From Chamaelirium japonicum (Eukaryota > Streptophyta > Magnoliopsida > Liliales > Melanthiaceae): a DNA stretch of 64,000 nt. Below are positions 38,450 to 51,861 of the stretch, in pieces (positions within the stretch are counted from its first letter, which is position 1; the number at the start of each line of letters is the position of its first letter). The notes beneath the pieces were generated by a model. That model was not told the DNA's origin and did no database searches. It was given only the letters and a program-made list of their open reading frames with translations. Position numbers and translations under genes: made by a program. The stretch covers positions 496,001 through 560,000 of the forward strand of contig CANTAL010000137.1 in the NCBI GenBank assembly GCA_947650365.1. The letters run 5' to 3'.

Positions 38450-41267
38450 ACGATCCAATGTAATTCATTCATACGATCCATTCTTACTCATTCGTATGAT
38501 CCATTCTAATTCAATCGTACGATCCATTTTAATTCATTCGTACGATCCATTCTAATTCCTTCGTACGATCCATTCTAATTCATTCATACGATCCATTCTA
38601 ATTCATTCATACGATCCATTCTAATTCCTTCGTACGATCCATTCTAATTCATTCTTACAATCCATTCTAATTCATTCGCACAATCTATTCTAATTCATTC
38701 GTACGATCCATTCTAATTCATTTGTACGATCCATTCTAATTCATTCATACAATCCATTCTAATTTATTCGCACGAATGTATCCATTCTAATTCATTCGTA
38801 CGATCCATTCTAATTCATTAATATGATCCATTCTAATTCATTCGTACGATCCATTCTAATTCATTCATAGGATCCATTCTAATTCATTCGTACAATCTAT
38901 TCTATTTCATTCGAACGATCCATTCTTACTCATTCGTATGATCCATTCTAATTCATTCGGACGAATGTATCCATTCTAATTTATTCGTACGATCCATTCT
39001 AATTCATTCGTACGATCCATTCTAATTCATTCGTATGATTCATTCTTACTCATTCGTATGATCTATTCTAATTCATTCATACAATCCATTCTAATTCTTT
39101 CACACGATCCATTCTAATTCATTTGTATGATCGATTCTAATTCATTCGCACAATCCATTCTATTTCATTTGTACGATCCATTCTTACTCATTGGTATGAT
39201 CCATTCTAATTCATTCGCACGAATGTATCGATTCTAATTCATTCGTACGAATCCATTCTAATTCATTCGTACAATCTATTCTATTTCATTCGTACGATCC
39301 ATTCTTACTCATTCGTATGATCCATTCTAATTCATTCGCACGAATGTATCCATTCTAATTTATTCGTACGATCCATTCTAATTCATTCGTACGATCCATT
39401 CTAATTCATTCATCTAATCCATTCTAATTCATTCGTACAATCCATTCTATTTCATTCGTACGATTTCATTAGCACGATCCATTCTAATTCATTCGTACGA
39501 TCCATTCAAATTCTTTCGCAAGATCCATTCTAATTCATTCGTACAATCCATTCTATTTCATTCGTACGATCCATTCTTACTCATTCGTATGATCCATTCT
39601 AATTCATTCGCACGAATGTATCCATTCTAATCCATTCGTACGATCCAATCTAATCCATTCGTACGATCCATTCTAATTCATTCGCATGAATGTAACCATT
39701 CTAATTATTCATTTGATCCATTCTAATTCATTCGTACGATCCATTCTAATTCATTCTTCCGATCCATTCTAATTCATTCGCCCGAATGTATCCATTCTAA
39801 ACCATTCATACGATCCATTCTAATTTATACGTACGATCTATTCTAATTCATTCGTAAGATCCATTCTAATTCATTCGTACGATCCATTCTAATTCATTCG
39901 TACGATCCATTCTAATTTATTCGCACGAATGTATCCATTCTAGTTCATTCGTACGATGCATTTTAATTCATTCGTACGATCCATTCTAATTCATTCGCAC
40001 GATCCATTCTAATTCATTCGCACGAATGTATCCATTCTAATTCATTCGTACATACGATCCATTCTAATTTATTCGCACGAATGTATCCATTCTAATTCAT
40101 TTGTATAATCCATTCTATTTCATTCGTACGATCCATTCTTACTCATTCGTATGATGCATTCTAATTCATTCGCATGAATGTATCCATTCTAATTCATTCG
40201 TATGATCCATTCTAATTCATTCGCACTATCCATTCTAATTCATTCGTACGATCCATTATATTTCATTCGTATGATCCATTCTAATTTATTCGTTCAAATA
40301 TATCCATTCTAATTCATTCGTACGATCCATTCTAATTCATTCGCACGATCCATTCTAATTCATTCGCACGAATATATCCATTCTAATTCATTTGCACGAT
40401 CCATTCTAATTCATTCCTATGATCTATTCTAATTCATTCGTACAATCCATTCTAATTCATTCGCTCGAATAGATCCATTCTAATTCATTCGTACGATCCA
40501 TTCTAATTCGTTCATATGATCTATTCTAATTCGTTCGTACGATCCATTCTAATTCGTTCGTACGATCCATTCTAATTCATTTGTATGATCCATTCTAATT
40601 CATTCCTACGATCTATTCTAATTCATTCGCTCGAATATATCCATTCTAATTCATTCGTTCGATCCATTCTAATTCATTCGCACGATCCATTCTAATTCAT
40701 TCGTATGATCTATTCCAATCCATTCGTACGATCCATTCTAATTCATTCGTACGATCCATTCTAATTCATTCGTACAATCCATTCTAATTCATTCGCACGA
40801 ATGTATCCATTCTAGTTCATTCGTACGATCCATTCTAATTCATTCGTACGATCCATTCTAATTCATTCGCACGATCCATTCTAATTCATTCGTACGATCA
40901 ATTCTAATTCATTCATACGATCCATTCTAATTTATTCGTACGATCCATTCTAATTCATTCTTACAATCCATTCTAATTCATTCGTACGATCCATTCTAAT
41001 TCACTCATACGATCCATTCTAATACATTCATACGATCCATTCTAATTCATTTGCACGAATATATCCATTCTAATTCATTCGTACGATCCATTCTAATTCC
41101 TTCGTACGATCCATTCTAATTCATTCGTACGATCTATTCTAATTCATTCGTACGATCCATTCTAATTCATTCGTACGATCCATTCTAATTCCTTCGTACG
41201 ATCCATTCTAATTCATTTGTACGATCCATTCTAATTCATTTGTACAATCTATTCTAATTCATTCGTA
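38450..41267 (-). repeat. Reverse satellite block, 2.8 kb
   Basis: Second longest reverse block. Contains GCATGAATGTAACC / CATTTGATCC near 39680, GTACATACG at 40047, and a run of GTTCAAATATATCC and CTCGAATAGATCC 28-type variants at 40290-40640. Ends at GTACAATC ... CATTCGTATGAATGG. Confidence 0.93.
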
Positions 41268-42325
41268 TGAATGGATACATTCGTGTGAATGAATTAGAAT
41301 GGATCGTACGAATGAGTAAGAATGGATCGTACGAATAAAATAGAATGGATTGCACGAATGAATTAGAATGGATCGTGTGAAAGAATTAGAATGGATTGTA
41401 TGAATGAATTAGAATGGATCGTACGAAGGAATTAGAATGGATACATTTGTGCGAACGAATTAGAATGGATCGTACGAATGAATTAGAATGGATCGTATGA
41501 ATGAATTAGAATGGATCGTACGAATGAATTAGAATGGATTGTGCGAATGAATTAGAATGGATCGTACGAATAAACTAGAATGGATACATTCGTGCGAATG
41601 AATTAGAATGGATTGTATGAATGAATTAGAATGGATCGTACGAATGAATTAGAATGGATCATATGAGTGAATTAGAATGGATACGAAGGAATTAGAATGG
41701 ATCGTACGAAGGAATTAGAATGGATCATACGAATGAAATAGAATGGATCGTACGAAGGAATTAGAATGGATCGTACGAAGGAATTAGAATGGATCGTACG
41801 AAGGAATTAGAATGGATCGTAGGAATGAATTAGAATAGATATATTCGTGCAAATGAATTAGAATGGATCGAATGAATGAATTAGAATGGATCGTATGAGT
41901 GAATTAGAATGGATACATTCATGCGAATGAATTAGAATGGATCGTATGAATGAATTAGAATAGATTGTGTGAATGAATTAGAATGGATCGTACGAATGAA
42001 TTAGAATGGATACATTCGTGTGAATAAATTAGAATGGATCGGACGAATGAATTAGAATGGATCGTACGAATGAATTAGAATGGATCGTACAAATGAATTA
42101 GAATGGATACATTCGTCCGAATGAATTAGAATAGATCATACGAATGAGTAAAAATGGATCATACGAATGAAATAGAATAGATTGTACGAATAAATTAGAA
42201 TGGATCCTACGAATGAATTAGAATGGATCGTGTGAAAGAATTAGAATGGATTGTATGAATGAATTAGAATGGATCGTATGAATGAATTAGAATGGATCGT
42301 GCGAATGAATTCGAATGGATCGTAC
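41268..42325 (+). repeat. Forward satellite block
   Basis: Contains a homogenised cluster of GAAGGAATT monomers at 41685-41815, starting with a 20-base unit (GGATACGAAGG) at 41687. Ends at the GAATTC-type junction, crossed by the spurious open frame 42269-42472. Confidence 0.92.
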
Positions 42326-45300
42326 GAATTCATTCTAATTCATAAGATCCATTCTGATTCATTCGTCCGATCCATTCTAATTCATTCGCACGATCGATTC
42401 TTACTCATTGGTATGATCCATTCTAATCCATTCGTACGATCCATTCTAATTCATTTGTATGATCCATTCTAATTAATTCGTATGATCCATTCTAATTCAT
42501 TCGTACGATCCATTCTAATTTATTCATACAATCCATTCTAATTCATTACGTACGATCCATTCTAATTCATTCGTACGATCCATTCTATTTCATTCGTACG
42601 ATCCATTCTTACTCATTGGTACGATCGATTCTAATTCATTCGCACGAATGTATCCATTCTAATTCCTTCATAGGAATCCATTCTAATTCATTCGCACAAT
42701 CTATTCTATTTCATTCGTACGATCTATTCTTACTCATTCGTATGATCCATGCTAATTCATTCGAGCGAATGTATCCATTCTAATTTATTCGTATGATCCA
42801 TTCTAATTCATTCGTACGATCCATTCTAATTCATTCGTACGATCCATTCTAATTAATTCGTATGATCCATTCTAATTCATTCGTACGATCTATTCTAATT
42901 CATTCATACAATCCATTCTAATTCATTCGCATGAATGCATCCATTCTAATTCATTCGTACGATCCATTCTAATTCATTCATACAATCCATTCTAATTCAT
43001 TCGCACGAATGTATCCATTCTAATTAATTCGTACGATCCATTCTAATTCATTCACACAATCCATTCTAATTCATTCCGTACGATCCATTCTAATTCATTC
43101 GCTCGAATGTATCCATTCTAATCCATTCATACGATCCATTCTAATCCATTCGTACGATCCATTCTAATTCATACGATTCATTCTTACGATCCATTCTATT
43201 TCATTCGTACGATCCATTCTTACTCATTGGTACGATCCATTCTAATTCATTCGCATGAATGTATCCATTCTAATTCATTCGTACGAATCCATTCTATTTC
43301 ATTCGTACGATCCATTCTAATTCATTCGCAGGATCCATTCCAATTCATTCGTACGATCCATTCTAACTCATTCGCACGAATGTATCCATTCTAATTCATT
43401 CGTACGATCCATTCTAATTCATTCGTACGATCCATTCTAATTCATTCGTACGATCCATTCTAATTCATTCGCACGAATGTATCCAATCTAGTTCATTCGT
43501 ACGATCTATTCTAATTCATTCGTACGATCCATTCTAATTCATTCGCACGATCCATTCTAATTCATTAGCACGATCCATGCTAATTCATTCGTTCGATCAA
43601 TTCTAATTCATTAGCACGATCCATTCTAATTGATTCGTACGATCCACTCTATTTCATTCGCACGATCCATTCTAATTCATTCATAGGATCCATTCTAATT
43701 CATTCATACGATCTATTCTAATTCTTTTGCACGAATGTATCCATTCTAATTCATTCACACGAATGTATCCATTCTAATTCATTCGTACGATCCATTCTAA
43801 TTCATTCGTACGATCCATTCTAATTCATTCGCTCGAATGTATCAATTCTAATCCATTCGTATGATCCATTCTAATCCATTCATACGATCCATTCTAATTC
43901 ATTCGCATGAATGTAACCATTCTAATTCATTCGTACGATCCATTCTAATTCTTTCGTACGATCCATTCTAATTCATTGGTACGATCCATTCTAATTCATT
44001 CGCACGAATGTATCCATTCTAATTCATTCATATGATCCATTCTAATTCATTCATACAATCCATTCTAATTCTTTCACACGATCCATTCTAATTCATTCGT
44101 ACGATCCATTCTAATTCATTCGTACAATCCATTCTAATTCATTCGCACGAATGTATCCATTATAATTCATTCATACAATCCATTCTAATTCATTCATACG
44201 ATCCATTCTAATTCCTTTGTACGATCCATTCTAATTCATTCGTACGATCTATTCTAATTCATTCGTACAATCCATTCTAATTCATTCGTACGATCCATTC
44301 TAATTCATTCGTAAGATCCATTCTAATTCATTCGTACGATCCATTCTAATTCATTCGTACGATCCATTCTAATTCATTCGCACGAATGTATCCATTCTAG
44401 TTCATTCGTACGATCCATTCTAATTCATTCGTACGATCCATTCTAATCCATTTGTACGATCCATTCTAATCCATTCGTACGATCCATTCTAATTCATTCA
44501 TACAATCCATTCTAATTCTTTCACACGATCCATTCTAATTCATTCGTAGGATCCATTCTAATTCATTCGTATAATCTATTCTGTTTCATTCGTACGATCT
44601 ATTCTTACTCATTCGTATGATCCATTCTAATTCATTCGGACGAATGTATCCATTCTAATTTATTCGTACGATCCATTCTAATTCATTCGTACGATCCATT
44701 CTAATTCATTCGTACGATCCATTCTTATTCATTCGTACGATCCATTCTAATTCATTCGTACGATCGATTCTAATTCATTCGCACTATCCATTCTAATTCA
44801 TTTGTACGATCCATTCTAATTCATTCGTATCATCCATTCTAATTTATTCGTTCAAATATATCCATTCTAATTCATTCCGTACGATCCATTCTAATTCATT
44901 CGTACGATCCATTCTAATTGATTCGTACGAATGTATCCATTCTAATTCATTCGTACGATCCATTCTAATTCATTCGTACGATCCATTCTAATTCATTCGG
45001 ACGAATCTATCTATTCTAATTTATTCGTACGATCCATTCTAATTCATTCATTTGATCCATTCTAATTCATTCGTATGATCCATTCTAATTCATTCGTCCG
45101 ATCCATTCTAATTCATTCGCACGAATGTATCCATTCTAATTCATTCGTACGATCCATTCTAATTCATTCGTACGATCCATTCTAATTCATTCGTAAGATC
45201 CATTCTAATTCATTCATTCGATCCATTCTAATTCATTCGCACGAATGTATCCATTCTAGTTCATTCTAATTCATTCGCACGATCCATTCTAATTCATTCG

Positions 45301-45805
45301 TACGATCCATTCTAATTCATTCATACGATCCATTCTAATTCATTCGCACGAAAGTATCCATTCTAATTCATTCATATGATCCATTCTACTTCATTCGTAC
45401 TATCCGTTCTAATTCACTCATACGATCCATTCGTACGATCCATTCTAATTCATTCGCACGATCCATTCTAATTCATTTGCACGAATATATCCATTCTAAT
45501 TCATTCGTACGATCCATTCTAATTCCTTCGTACGATCCATTCTAATTCCTTCTTACGATCCATTCTAATTCCTTCATACGATCCATTCTATTTCATTATT
45601 ATGATCCATTCTAATTAATTCGTACGATCCATTCTAATTCATTCGTATGATCCATTCTAATTCATTCGTACGATCCATTCTTACTCATTCGTACGGTCCA
45701 TTCTAATTCATTTATACAATACATTCTAATTTATTCCGTACGATCCATTCTAATTCATTCATACGATCTATTCTTTCATACAATCCATTCTAATTCATTC
45801 GTGCG
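42326..45805 (-). repeat. Reverse satellite block, 3.5 kb (longest)
   Basis: The post-junction sequence is atypical: CATAAGATCC follows the first core instead of ATACAATCC. The usual marker order (TTAGCACG, CCATGCTAAT, GTTCGATCAA, TTAGCACG) appears later, at 43560-43620. Ends at CATTCGTGCGATTTAATTAG. Confidence 0.93.
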
Positions 45806-46448
45806 ATTTAATTAGAATGGATACCTTTGTGCATATGAATTAGAATGGATCGTACGAATGAATTAGAATGGATCATATTAATGAATTAGAATGGATCGTA
45901 CGAATGAATTAGAATGGATACATTCATGCGAATGAATTAGAATGGATCGTGCGAATCAATTAGACTGGATCGTGCGAATGAATAAGAATAGATCATACGA
46001 ATAAATTAGAATGGATCGTACGAATTAATTAGAATGGATACATTCGTGCGAATGAATTAGAATGGATTGTATGAATGAATTAGAATGGATCGTACGAATG
46101 AATTAGAATGGATCATACGAATTAATTAGAATGGATCATACGAATGAATTAGAATGGATCGTACGAATGAATTAGAATGGATCGTACGAATGAATTAGAA
46201 TGGATCGTGCGAATGAATTAGAATGGATCATACGAATGAATTAGAATGGATACATTTGTGCGAATGAATTAGAATGGATCGTACAAATGAATTAGAATGG
46301 CTCGTATGAATGAATTAGAATGGATCGTACGAATGAATTAGAATGGATCGTGCGAATGAATTAGAATGGATCGTACGAATGAATTAGAATGGATCGTGTG
46401 AAAGAATTAGAATGGATCGTACGAATGAATTAGAATGGATCGTGCGAA
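45801..46448 (+). repeat. Duplicated module, second copy (offset 25,658 from 20143)
   Basis: Anchors GATACCTTTGTGC (20162/45820) and 28-type linkers (20259/45917, 20379/46037, 20591/46249) keep a constant offset of 25,658. They share the rare GACTGGATCGTG marker. The copies lose register after about 650 bases. Confidence 0.88.
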
Positions 46449-47584
46449 TGAATTAGAATGGATCGTACAAATGAATTAGAATGGATACATTTGTGCGAAT
46501 GAATTAGAATGGATCGTACGAATGAATTAGAATGGATCAGATGAATAAATTAGAATGGATCGTATGAATGAATTAGAATGGATCGTGCGAATGAATTAGA
46601 ATGGATCGTACGAATGAATTAGAATGGATCGTACGAATGAACTAGAATGGATACATTCGTGCGAATGAATTAGAATGGATCGTACGAATGAATTAGAATG
46701 GATCGTACGAATGAATTAGAATGGATCTTACGAATGAATTAGAATGGATCGTACGAATGAATTAGAACGGATCGTACGAATGAATTAGAATGGATCGTAC
46801 GAATGAATAAGAATGGATCGTACGAATGAATTAGAATAGATACATTCGTGCGAATGAATTAGAATGGATACATTCGTGCGAAAGAATTAGAATAGATTGT
46901 ATGAATGAATTAGAATGGATCCTATGAATGAATTAGAATGGATCGTGCGAATGAATTAGAATGGATTGTACGAATCAATTAGAATAGATCGTACGAATGA
47001 ATTAGAATGGATCGTACGAATGAATGAGAATGGATATATTCGTGCAAATGAATTAGAATGGATCGTATGAATGTATTAGAATGGATCGTGCGAATGAATT
47101 AGAATGGATCGTACGAATGAATTAGAATGGATCGTACGAATGAATTAGAATGGATCGTACGAATGAATTAGAATGGATCTTACGAATGAATTAGAATGGA
47201 TCGCACGAATGAATTAGAATGGATCCTACGAATGAATTAGAATGGATACATTCGTGCGAATGAAATAGAATGGATCGGACGAATGAATTAGATTGGATCG
47301 TACGAATGAATTAGAATGGATCGTACGAATGAATTAGAATGGATCGTACGAATAAATTAGAATACTTACATTCGTCCGAATGAATTAGAATGGATCATAC
47401 GAATGAGTAAGAATGGATAGTACGAATGAAATAGAATAGATTATACGAATGAATTAGAATGGATCCTACGAATGAATTAGAATGGATCGTGTGAAAGAAT
47501 TAGAATGGATTGTATGAATGAATTAGAATGGATCGTATGAATGAATTAGAATGGATCGTGCGAATGAATTCGAATGGATCGTAC
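45806..47584 (+). repeat. Forward satellite block, 1.8 kb
   Basis: First part is the duplicated module above; later the GAATACTTACATTCG 28-type variant at 47365 and the first part of the 702-bp duplication. Confidence 0.92.
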
Positions 47585-48163
47585 GAATTTATTCTAATTC
47601 ATTCATACAATCCATTCTAATTCTTTCACACGATCTATTCTAATTCATTCGTAGGATCCATTCTAGTTCATTCGTACAATCTATTCTATTTCATTCGTAC
47701 GATCCATTCTTACTCATTCGTATGATCCATTCTAATTCATTCGGACGAATGTATCCATTCTAATTTATTCGTACGATCCACTCTAATTCATTCGTACGAT
47801 CCATTCTAATTCATTCGTACGATCCATTCTAATTCATTCGTCCGATCCATTCAGATTCATTCGCACGAATGTATCCATTCTAATTCATTTGTACGGTCCA
47901 TTCTTATTCATTCGCACAATCCATTCTATTTCATTCGTACGATCCATTCTTACTCATTCGTATGATGCATTATGGATACATTCGTGTGAATGAATTAGAA
48001 TGGATCATACGAATGAGTAAGAATGGATCGTACGAATGAAATAGAATAGATTGTGCGAATGAATTAGAATGGATCGTACGAATGAATTAGAATGGATCGT
48101 GTGAAAGAATTAGAATGGATTGTATGAATGAATTAGCCTAGATCGTATGAATGAATTAGAATG
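47462..48163. repeat. 702-bp tandem duplication, copy 1
   Basis: Composite unit with both strands: forward, GAATTC-type flip (47584), reverse, CCATTATGG-type flip (GATGCATTATGG, 47968), forward. Unique marks TTAGCCTAG (48133) and CACTCTAATTC support the copy boundaries. Confidence 0.93.
47585..47968 (-). repeat. Reverse satellite block in 702-bp copy 1
   Basis: Starts CGTACGAATTTATTC, a variant of the GAATTC junction in which EcoRI-like GAATTC became GAATTT. Ends GATGCATTATGGATAC. Confidence 0.92.
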
Positions 48164-48286
48164 GATCCTACGAATGAATTAGAATGGATCGTGTGAAAGA
48201 ATTAGAATGGATTGTATGAATGAATTAGAATGGATCGTATGAATGAATTAGAATGGATCGTGCGAATGAATTCGAATGGATCGTAC
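47969..48286 (+). repeat. Forward satellite block spanning the two 702-bp copies
   Basis: Crosses the copy boundary at 48163/48164, where GATCCTACG restarts. Confidence 0.92.
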
Positions 48287-48865
48287 GAATTTATTCTAAC
48301 TCATTCATACAATCCATTCTAATTCTTTCACACGATCTATTCTAATTCATTCGTAGGATCCATTCTAGTTCATTCATACAATCTATTCTATTTCATTCGT
48401 ACGATCCATTCTTACTCATTCGTATGATCCATTCTAATTCATTCAGACGAATGTATCCATTCTAATTTATTCGTACGATCCACTCTAATTCATTCGTACG
48501 ATCCATTCTAATTCATTCGTACGATCCATTCTAATTCATTCGTCCGATCCATTCAGATTCATTCGCACGAATGTATCCATTCTAATTCATTTGTACGGTC
48601 CATTCTTATTCATTCGCACAATCCATTCTATTTCATTCGTACGATCCATTCTTACTCATTCGTATGATGCATTATGGATACATTCGTGTGAATGAATTAG
48701 AATGGATCATACGAATGAGTAAGAATGGATCGTACGAATGAAATAGAATGGATTGTGCGAATGAATTAGAATGGATCGTACGAATGAATTAGAATGGATC
48801 GTGTGAAAGAATTAGAATGGATTGTATGAATGAATTAGCCTAGATCGTATGAATGAATTAGAATG
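48164..48865. repeat. 702-bp tandem duplication, copy 2
   Basis: Every anchor is exactly 702 bases after copy 1: GATCCTACG 47462/48164, GTACGAATTT 47581/48283, GATGCATTATGG 47964/48666. I count four substitutions and no indels, about 99.4% identity, so this duplication is recent. Confidence 0.93.
48287..48670 (-). repeat. Reverse satellite block in 702-bp copy 2
   Basis: Repeats the 47585 block with three changes (CTAACTC, CATTCATACAATC, CATTCAGACG). Confidence 0.92.
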
Positions 48866-48969
48866 GATCGTACGAATGAATTAGAATGGATCGTACGAAT
48901 GAACTAGAATGGATACATTCGTGAGATTTAGAATGGATCGTATGAGTGAATTAGAATGGATCGTACGAA
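48671..48969 (+). repeat. Short forward satellite block
   Basis: Ends irregularly: a 28-type unit is cut to GATACATTCGTGAGATTTAG (48915), and GTACGAATG joins GCACGATCC. Confidence 0.9.
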
Positions 48970-49404
48970 TGCACGATCCATGCTAATTCATTCGTTCGAT
49001 CAATTCTAATTCATTAGCACGATCCATTCTAATTCATTCGTACGATCCATTCTAATTCAATCGCACGATCCATTCTAATTCATTCGTACGATCCATTCTA
49101 ATTCTTTGACACGATCCATTCTAAGTCATTCGTACGATCCATTCTAATTCATTCGTACGATCTATTCTAATTCATCCGTACGATCCATTCTAATTCATTC
49201 ATACGATCCATTCTAATTCCTTCGTACGATCCATTCTAATTCATTCATACAATCCATTCTAATTCTTTCACACGATCCATTCTAATTCATTCGTACGATC
49301 CATTCTAATTAATTCGTGCAATCCATTCTATTTCATTCGTACGATCCATTCTTACTCATTCGTACGATCCATTCTAATTCATTCACACGAATGTATCCAT
49401 TCGT
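48970..49404 (-). repeat. Reverse satellite block
   Basis: Begins in the middle of the standard marker order (CCATGCTAAT, GTTCGATCAA), as if the CTTTCACACG part were deleted. Ends CACACGAATGTATCC plus CATTCGTACGAATG. Confidence 0.92.
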
Positions 49405-50175
49405 ACGAATGAATTAGAATAGATTGTACGAATGAATTAGAATGAATCGTATGAATGAATTAGAATGGATTGTATAAATGAATTAGAATGGATCGTACGA
49501 ATGAATTAGAATGGATCGTGCGAATGAATTAGAATGGATCGTACGAATGAATTAGAATAGATCGTACGAATGAACTAGAATGGATACATTCGTGCGAATG
49601 AATTAGAATGGATCGTACGAATGAATTAGAATGGATCGTACGAATGAATTATAATGGATCATACGAATGAATTAGAATGCATCATACGAATGAGTAAGAA
49701 TGGATCGTACGAATGAAATAGAATGGATTGTACGAATGAATTAGAATGGATCGTACGAATGAATTAGAATGGATCGTGTAAAAGAATTAGAATGGATTGT
49801 ATGAATGAATTAGAATGGATCATATGAATGAATTCGAATGGATCGTACGAATGATTTAGAATGGATCGTACGAATGAATTAGAATGGATACATTCGTGCG
49901 AATGAATTAGAATGGATACATTCGTGCGAAAGAATTAGAATAGATCGTATGAATGAATTAGAATGGATCCTATGAATGAATTAGAATGGATCCTATGAAT
50001 GAATTAGAATGGATCGTGCGAATGAATTAGAATGGATCATGCTAATGAATTAGAATTGATCGAACGAATGAGTTAGCATGGATCGTGCTAATGAATTAGA
50101 ATGGAACGTACGAATGAATTAGAATAGATCGTGTGAAAGAATTAGAATGGATTGTATGAATGAATTAGAATGAAT
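49405..50175 (+). repeat. Forward satellite block
   Basis: Two adjacent 28-type units near 49886-49914, then CCTATG monomers and the GTGCTAATG, GATCGAACG, TTAGCATGG, GGAACG order. Ends GAATTCGTTCGATCAATTC. Confidence 0.92.
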
Positions 50176-51210
50176 TCGTTCGATCAATTCTAATTCATTA
50201 GCACGATCCCTTCTAATTCATTCGTACGATCCATTCTAATTCATTCGCACGATCCATTCTAATTCAATCGTACTATCCATTCTAATTCTTTCACACGATC
50301 CATTCTAATTCATTCGTACGATCCATTCTAATTCATTCGTACGATCTATTCTAATTCATTCGTACGATCCATTCTAATTCATTCGTACGATCCATTCTAA
50401 TACCTTCGTACGATCCATTCTAATTCATTCGTACAATCCATTCTAATTCTTTCACACGATCCATTCTAATTCATTCGTACGTTCCATTCTAATTCATTAG
50501 TACGATCCATGCTAATTCATTCGTTCGATCAATTCTAATTCATTAGCACGATCCATTCTAATTCATTCGCACGATCCATTCTAATTCATTCGTAGGATCC
50601 ATTCTAATTCATTCATACGATCTATTCTAATTCTTTCACACGAATGTATCCATTCTAATTCATTCGTACGATCCATTCTAATTCATTCATACGATCCATT
50701 CTAATTCATTCATACGATCCATTCTAATTCATTCCTACAATCCATTCTAATTCATTCGCCCGATCCATTCTAATTCATTCATACGATCCATTCTATTCGA
50801 ATGGATCATGCGATCCATTCGAATTTATTCGCACGATCCATTCTAATTCATTCATACGATCCATTCTAATTTATTCATACAATGCATTCTAATTCTTTCA
50901 CACGATCCATTCTAATTCATTCGTACGATCCATTCTAATTCATTTGTACAATCCATTCTATTTCATTTGTACCATCCATTCTTACTCATTCGTATGATCC
51001 ATTCTAATTCATTCGTACGATCCATTCTAATTCATTTGTATGATCCATTCTAATTCATTCATACAATGCATTCTATTTCATTCGTACGATCCATTCTTAC
51101 TCATTCGTATGATCCATTCTAATTCATTCGCATGAATGTATCCATTCTAATTCATTCATACAATCCATTCTAATTCATTCCGTACGATCCATTCTAATTC
51201 ATTCGTACGA
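50176..51210 (-). repeat. Reverse satellite block with inverted hairpin
   Basis: Standard markers occur at 50440-50550 without a flip. The hairpin at 50795-50824 lies inside. Ends at the 60-bp palindrome. Confidence 0.92.
50795..50824. repeat. Hairpin, 13-base arms, ATGC loop (inverted copy 4)
   Basis: Same element as at 13879 but in reverse context, so the loop reads ATGC, the complement of GCAT. Arms 50795-50807 and 50812-50824 are perfect. Confidence 0.94.
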
Positions 51211-51240
51211 TCGTACGAATGAATTAGAATGGATCGTACG
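51181..51240. repeat. Perfect 60-bp palindrome
   Basis: Thirty-base arms meet at 51210/51211 in GTACGATCGTAC; an extra C (CATTCCGTACG) ends symmetry on the left. Confidence 0.95.
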
Positions 51241-51316
51241 AATGAATTAGAATAGATTGTGCCAATGAATTAGAATGGATCGTACGAATGAATTAGAATG
51301 GATTGTACGAATGAAT
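51211..51316 (+). repeat. Short forward satellite block
   Basis: Under five units. Ends where GTACGAATGAAT joins CCATTCTAATTC, a flip point seen nowhere else and probably the boundary of a 226-base duplication. Confidence 0.9.
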
Positions 51317-51436
51317 CCATTCTAATTCATTCGTATGATCCATTCTAATTCATTCGCACGAATGTATCCATTCTAATTCATTCATACAATCCATTCTAAT
51401 TCATTCCGTACGATCCATTCTAATTCATTCGTACGA
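51317..51436 (-). repeat. Short reverse satellite block
   Basis: A near copy of 51091-51210, 226 bases later, including ATACAATCC and CATTCCGTACG. Confidence 0.91.
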
Positions 51437-51466
51437 TCGTACGAATGAATTAGAATGGATCGTACG
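51407..51466. repeat. Perfect 60-bp palindrome, tandem copy
   Basis: Centre 51436/51437, 226 bases after the previous palindrome, with the same left-side extra C. Confidence 0.95.
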
Positions 51467-51861
51467 AATGAATTAGAATAGATTGTGCTAATGAATTAGA
51501 ATGGATCGTACGAATGAATTAGAATGGATCGTACGAATGAATTAGAATGGATCATACGAATGAGTAAGAATGGATCGAACGAATGAAATAGAATGGATCG
51601 TACGAATGAATTAGAATGGATCGTACGAATAAATTAGAAATGATACATTCGTCCGAATGAATTAGAATGGATCATACGAATGAGTAAGAATGGATCGTAC
51701 GAATGAAATAGAATAGATTGTACGAATGAATTAGAATGGATCCTACGAATGAATTAGAATGGATCGTATGAAAGAATTAGAATAGATTGTATGAATGAAT
51801 TAGAATGGATCGTATGAATGAATTAGTATGGATCGTGCGAATGAATTCGAATGGATCGTAC
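51437..51861 (+). repeat. Forward satellite block
   Basis: GAATGAGTAAG, GAATGAAATAG, GATCCTACG, GTATGAAAG, GATTGTATG series leading to the GAATTC-type junction. Confidence 0.91.

Noticed and set aside
42269-42472. Open frame of 67 codons on the forward strand
   Set aside because: Spans the forward-to-reverse junction at 42325; the first part reads the core as MNELEWIVR and the rest as the reverse-strand peptide. No evidence of a gene.
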